Shown here one piece after another: positions 32,833-35,761 of a stretch of DNA of 35,761 nt. How positions within the stretch are numbered: the stretch's first letter is position 1; each line of letters opens with the position of its first letter. The position numbers were made by a program, and so were the translations under genes. Origin of the DNA: Muribaculaceae bacterium (GTDB lineage Bacteria > Bacteroidota > Bacteroidia > Bacteroidales > Muribaculaceae); NCBI GenBank assembly GCA_017409345.1, contig JAFQSX010000009.1, forward strand, positions 1 through 35,761, in the 5' to 3' direction. The notes beneath the pieces are model-generated. The model worked only from the letters and a program-made list of their open reading frames with translations. It was not told the origin of the DNA and ran no database searches.

Positions 32833-32970
32833 CCTCCTCCCGGCTTTGCCGTACTCCTCCTAAAATTTTTCAAATTTCAAGAGGAGAGCTAAAATACCTT
32901 AGTCAATAACCTTGGCAACTCCTGCCCTGCTCGAAGAGATAGGGGAGGTGGCACAACGTGCCGGAGGGGT
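32833..32970 (+). repeat. 138-bp structured repeat, copy R3 (copy R4 at 33531-33666)
   Basis: The order is CCTCCTCC, hairpin CGGC-TTT-GCCG, TACTCCTCC, an A/T loop closed by GAGGAG, then CTCC..CCCTGCTC-GAA-GAG..AGGGGAGG, hairpin GGCAC-AAC-GTGCC and GGAGGGG. Its 3' half has the same frame as R1 and R2. R4 is mostly identical 695 bp downstream but has CCCC-TT-CGGGG in place of the first hairpin. Confidence 0.85.
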
Positions 32971-33050
32971 AAATTTAAATTAACTCGGTCAAGCTTCGTT
33001 GAGCCCTTCGGGGGAAGTTAATTCATAATGCATAATTGCCATGCGTCTGC

Positions 33051-33111
33051 CTTTTTGTTCATTCTGTCCTTCTGTCTAATTCGTTTCTGATACGGCACGC
33101 CGTGTCCCTAC
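33051..33111 (-). repeat. Repeat module plus REP-like palindrome (copy 1)
   Basis: TTTTTGTTCATTCTGTCC and its continuation (33051-33081) are followed by GATACGGC-AC-GCCGTGTC (33089-33106). On the minus strand this reads GTAG followed by the palindrome, the layout of REP elements. Related copies are at 33703-33761 and 5036-5094. Confidence 0.68.
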
Positions 33112-33115
33112 AATA

Positions 33116-33427
33116 TCAATCCTCAATTGCTTCGATGTAGAAACTCACGGGGCGGAAGCCGTCGTTACATGATATCATGGCCGAATGGGGATTCTTCATC
33201 CAGCCATCGTAGAAATTGCCGCCACCATTGGCCAACTCGGACACAAACGACTGCATCGACTCCCACGCACTATCGCACATGTCGTGGGGTTTCTCTCCGT
33301 CAACCACAATCCATTGCTGCCCTTCACACACATCGCAAGCATGCTCAATGGGGTTTTCATACTTCGCCATCAAGTCGCGATAACATGCTTTGCGTATTGC
33401 TGTGATTCTCACCTTTTTCATCGTCAT
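33116..33427 (-). CDS. TIGR04076 family protein (paralogue 1)
   Basis: The product is 103 residues (101 if translation starts at Met3, 33421). It shows the family layout: KKVRITAIRKACYRDLMAKY, then CDVCEGQQWIVVDGEKP, CDSAWESM and a C-terminal DGFRPVSFYIEAIED. Cysteines at about 30, 33, 50 and 86 could form a metal or redox site, but function is unknown. The C-terminal 15 residues (DGFRPVSFYIEAIED) are identical to those of the paralogue at 33768, and overall identity is roughly 60%. It lies within a duplicated gene-plus-repeat unit. Confidence 0.78.
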   Translation of the reverse strand: MTMKKVRITAIRKACYRDLMAKYENPIEHACDVCEGQQWIVVDGEKPHDMCDSAWESMQSFVSELANGGGNFYDGWMKNPHSAMISCNDGFRPVSFYIEAIED

Positions 33428-33530
33428 CTAATTTAATTATAAGAGGATTAGAACATTGCAACAGAACACACAAGAAAATATATTTGTTCTTCTGTCAAAA
33501 AACATCATGCATTGTGAATTATTCTAACCA

Positions 33531-33666
33531 CCTCCCCCCTTCGGGGTACTCCTCCTAAAATTTTTCAAATTTCAAGAGGAGAGTTAAAACACCTTAGTCA
33601 ATAACCTTGGCAACTCCTGCCCTGCTCAAAGAGATAGGGGAGGTGGCACAACGTGCCGGAGGGGTT
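33531..33666 (+). repeat. Structured repeat, copy R4
   Basis: It matches R3 at an offset of 695 bp, with the first hairpin changed to CCCC-TT-CGGGG, one loop base changed and two or three other differences. With the following REP-like element it fills the 340-bp gap between the two TIGR04076 genes. Confidence 0.85.
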
Positions 33667-33702
33667 AAGTATATTCACAATTCATAAATTTCATGCGTCC
33701 GC

Positions 33703-33761
33703 CTTTTTGTTCATTCTGTCCTTCTGTCTAATTCTTTTCGGACACGGCACGCCGTGTCCTT
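33703..33761 (-). repeat. Repeat module plus perfect REP-like palindrome (copy 2)
   Basis: The TTCATTCTGTCC module is followed by GGACACGGC-AC-GCCGTGTCC (33740-33759), a perfect palindrome with 9-bp arms. The offset from copy 1 is 652 bp. Confidence 0.75.
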
Positions 33762-33767
33762 ACAATA

Positions 33768-34073
33768 TCAATCCTCAATCGCCTCGATGTAGAAGCTCAC
33801 GGGGCGGAAGCCGTCAGGACATGAAATCATAGCCGAATAGCGATCCTTCATCCAATCGTCAAAGAAGTCGCCTTTGCCACGGGCAAGAGTCTTCACATAT
33901 AGTTCCATCGTTTCCCACGCCCAATCGCATAATCCGGCAGGTCTTTCTCCATTTTCCGAAATCCACACCTCACCTTCCTTTATCTTACAATCAAAATCCT
34001 TCGATCGCTCATATTTTGCAGCCAAATCATCATGGCTCACCTTGCGTATCGCTGTAATCTTAACCTTTTTCAT
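33768..34073 (-). CDS. TIGR04076 family protein (paralogue 2)
   Basis: The 101-residue protein starts KKVKITAIRKVSHDDLAAKY, with CKIKEGEVWISENGERP, LCDWAWETM and the shared C-terminus DGFRPVSFYIEAIED. It keeps the WAW signature of the family better than paralogue 1, which has DSAW, so it is likely the parental copy. It lies 28 bp behind the acetyltransferase gene on the same strand and may be cotranscribed with it and the patatin gene. Confidence 0.8.
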   Translation of the reverse strand: MKKVKITAIRKVSHDDLAAKYERSKDFDCKIKEGEVWISENGERPAGLCDWAWETMELYVKTLARGKGDFFDDWMKDRYSAMISCPDGFRPVSFYIEAIED

Positions 34074-34101
34074 AGCTAATAAATTTAAGGGAATTATATT
34101 G

Positions 34102-34671
34102 TTACTTTAATTTCTTTATCACTCGGCACGGATTTCCCACAGCCACACAATGGGCGGGAATATCCTTCACCACCACACTGCCGGCACCAATGGTAGCCCC
34201 CTCGCCTATCGTCACTCCCGGCACAATCACCACATTGGCACCAATCCACACATTATTGCCAATCGTTACCGGACGCGCATATTCGAGCCCCTTGTTGCGT
34301 TGCTCCACATCGAGAGGGTGTCCCGAAGTGTAGATGCCGCAATTAGGAGCCATAAACACATTATCGCCAATCGTCACCGGAGCCTCATCAAGAATCACCA
34401 AGTTGTGATTGGCATAAAAATTCTCGCCCAAAAAGATATTATAACCATAGTCGCACCAAAACGACGGCTCGATTGTGAAATTCTCGCCACAACGGCCAAA
34501 CAACCCTCGCAACACCTCGCCACGCTGTGGAGTGTCGTAGGGCAACGAGTTATATCGTTGGCACACGGTTTTACATCTATTGCGCTCTGCTATGAGTTCT
34601 TCATTATAATTGGCATCGTATAGCTCGCCACGAAGCATTTTATCTTTTTCCGATAGCTGTTCCATAGTCAT
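34102..34671 (-). CDS. Sugar O-acetyltransferase (maltose/galactoside acetyltransferase family)
   Basis: The 189-residue protein starts with the Mac domain ([20 protein letters not shown]). Left-handed beta-helix hexapeptide repeats follow ([48 protein letters not shown]), with the catalytic His in TSGHPLD near residue 117. It transfers acetyl from acetyl-CoA to a sugar hydroxyl in the cytoplasm. The 11-bp gap to the patatin gene upstream suggests an operon. The natural acceptor is unknown. Confidence 0.92.
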   Translation of the reverse strand: MTMEQLSEKDKMLRGELYDANYNEELIAERNRCKTVCQRYNSLPYDTPQRGEVLRGLFGRCGENFTIEPSFWCDYGYNIFLGENFYANHNLVILDEAPVTIGDNVFMAPNCGIYTSGHPLDVEQRNKGLEYARPVTIGNNVWIGANVVIVPGVTIGEGATIGAGSVVVKDIPAHCVAVGNPCRVIKKLK

Positions 34672-34682
34672 TAACTTAGTTT

Positions 34683-35546
34683 CTACTTTTCAAAAATCAC
34701 CTTTGAGGCCAATTCATACCCCTCGTTATAAAGGTCGAGGAGCTTCGATGTGTCGCACTCCATGCGGTCAACCACAATGGGGCGTTGAGGACGTATCACC
34801 GTCAATTCGCCCGCATCCTCGAGCCGTTCCACCAATTTGAGCTGCTCATTATACACTCGACTGCGATTGCGTATCGCCTCACGCAACGCCGGATATTTGC
34901 GATACATCAACGGTGGCACAAAAGCCGCTTTGTGGGGCTTGCGATAACCGCGGTTGCGAGTCACCACCACCACATTGTTGTCATACCCCAATTCCCGGGC
35001 ACGGAGCAACGGTATGGAATCGGCAATGCCGCCATCGAGCATCGGCAAGCCATCAACATAGGCTATGGGGCACACAAACGGCAAACTGCTCGACGCTCTC
35101 ACTATGTCGATGATGCGCTCGGGCGACTGCTTCTCCTCAAAGTAGCACGCACGACCGGTTTCGCAGCTCGTCGTCACCATCTCATATCGCTCAGGGCATT
35201 GAGCATACCCCTCATAGTCATACGGAATAATCTCGTTGGGAAACGTGTCGAACAACAAATCAAAATCCATGATATTTCGCTTTGTCAACAGATAACGAAA
35301 CCCAATGTAACGATATTTCTCGAGCAAATCGATATTGCTATACTTCGCACGGCCACGCTGACGCGACATATACGAGAGTCCGTTGCAAGCCCCGGCACTC
35401 ACCCCTATCGAATAAGGGAACCTGATGCCACGATCCATGAAGTTGTCGAGCACACCGCAGGTAAACACCCCGCGCATGCCTCCACCCTCAAGCACAAGCC
35501 CCGACCGCTCATTCAATATCACTCGTTTACCGTCCATATATTCCAT
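34683..35546 (-). CDS. Patatin-like phospholipase
   Basis: The 287-residue product starts at Met 35546. The frame continues to 35600, but a minus-strand -7 box (TACCTTTG, plus 35555-35562) lies in that extension, so a start at 35546 or the next Met (35537) is preferred. The catalytic dyad motifs are complete: oxyanion GGGMRG, nucleophile elbow GVSAGA, and [10 protein letters not shown] with the active Asp. It hydrolyses acyl ester bonds of lipids. No signal peptide is present after trimming, so it is cytoplasmic or membrane-associated. The protein resembles the YjjU/RssA-type bacterial patatins. Confidence 0.9.
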   Translation of the reverse strand: MEYMDGKRVILNERSGLVLEGGGMRGVFTCGVLDNFMDRGIRFPYSIGVSAGACNGLSYMSRQRGRAKYSNIDLLEKYRYIGFRYLLTKRNIMDFDLLFDTFPNEIIPYDYEGYAQCPERYEMVTTSCETGRACYFEEKQSPERIIDIVRASSSLPFVCPIAYVDGLPMLDGGIADSIPLLRARELGYDNNVVVVTRNRGYRKPHKAAFVPPLMYRKYPALREAIRNRSRVYNEQLKLVERLEDAGELTVIRPQRPIVVDRMECDTSKLLDLYNEGYELASKVIFEK

Positions 35547-35632
35547 ATCTATAGCAAAGGTAATGAAAAGATACGAAAACAACATCGCGAACTCCAACAA
35601 TTTAACCCAAATGTAAAAATTAAAGGGAATTA

Positions 35633-35640
35633 TAACTTTG
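35633..35640 (+). promoter_or_regulatory. Possible rightward -7 box leaving the window
   Basis: TAACTTTG fits TAnnTTTG and faces the right edge, but no gene start is visible before the window ends. Confidence 0.3.
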
Positions 35641-35680
35641 TTGGCACAATTTTCGGCATAATGAGTTGATTGTTATATGG

Positions 35681-35746
35681 TAACCCCCTCCGAATTGCAT
35701 TCGCAATTCTCGTCCCCCTATTTTTCTACGAAAAACAAAGGGACAG
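35681..35746 (-). repeat. Two-hairpin G-rich repeat, copy R2
   Basis: The reverse complement reads CTGTCCCTTTG, hairpin TTTTTC-GTA-GAAAAA, TAGGGGGACGAG, hairpin GAATTGC-GAAT-GCAATTC, GGAGGGGGTTA. The frame is identical to R1 at 31425 but both hairpins have different, still perfectly paired, arms. Confidence 0.82.
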
Positions 35747-35761
35747 CCAAATTACTAATAG

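Noticed and set aside
34785-35669. 294-codon plus-strand frame opposite the patatin gene
   Set aside because: The minus-strand frame has complete patatin catalytic motifs; the plus-strand product is low-complexity antisense.

Overview
The window reads as a chromosomal segment of a Bacteroidales gut-type bacterium. The evidence is Bacteroidetes-style promoters (a TAnnTTTG -7 box, several with TTTG-like -33 boxes about 19-21 bp upstream), a BspA-like leucine-rich-repeat protein with a type IX secretion tail, TonB-receptor-like outer-membrane barrels with N-terminal carboxypeptidase-regulatory domains, and a roughly 500-residue glutamine synthetase. I cannot fix the genus. No rRNA, tRNA, CRISPR array, transposase or integrase was seen.

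Layout. 1-4948: 3' part of a very long LRR surface protein with internal DNA-level repeats. 5215-6717: glutamine synthetase. 6720-15745: an AT-rich accessory block bounded by a perfect 36-bp direct repeat of the glnA 3' end (6684-6719 and 15745-15780). It carries a DUF3791/DUF3990/DUF3791 toxin-antitoxin-like operon, two outer-membrane beta-barrel genes, a LuxR-type regulator, a ThiF/E1-like gene and a pRiA4b-ORF3 family gene. 15850-19027: a secreted HExxH peptidase and a divergent threonine-aldolase-like PLP enzyme. 19097-19492: a remnant of mcrC. 19585-22479: a three-gene envelope operon (two LPP20/FlgP-like proteins and a CsgG/FlgO-like protein). 22653-23453: a TrmH/SpoU RNA methyltransferase. 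23568-27838: a possible leader ORF followed by a TolC/HlyD/MFS efflux operon. 27960-29757: a Fic protein with palindromic operators, and an EamA exporter. 29771-31315: DUF2975, an XRE regulator and a secreted carboxypeptidase-regulatory-domain protein. 31717-35546: a lipoprotein, a flavin reductase, two TIGR04076 paralogues, a hexapeptide acetyltransferase and a patatin phospholipase.

The most interesting block is 6684-15780. Three promoters on the minus strand (outer-membrane barrel 1, barrel 2 and the ThiF gene) share one architecture: a TACCC-N4-GGGTA dyad whose first base lies exactly 31 bp from the first base of the -7 box as read on the plus strand. This makes the three genes a candidate regulon, with the LuxR-type protein encoded between the two barrels as the likely regulator. 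The block looks like an island inserted at the 3' end of glnA, although no recombinase is visible.

The right-hand 4.5 kb is rich in dispersed non-coding repeats. These include REP-like GTAG palindromes and a two-hairpin G-rich element in four copies. The hairpin arms of that element change between copies while pairing is kept and the flanks are conserved.
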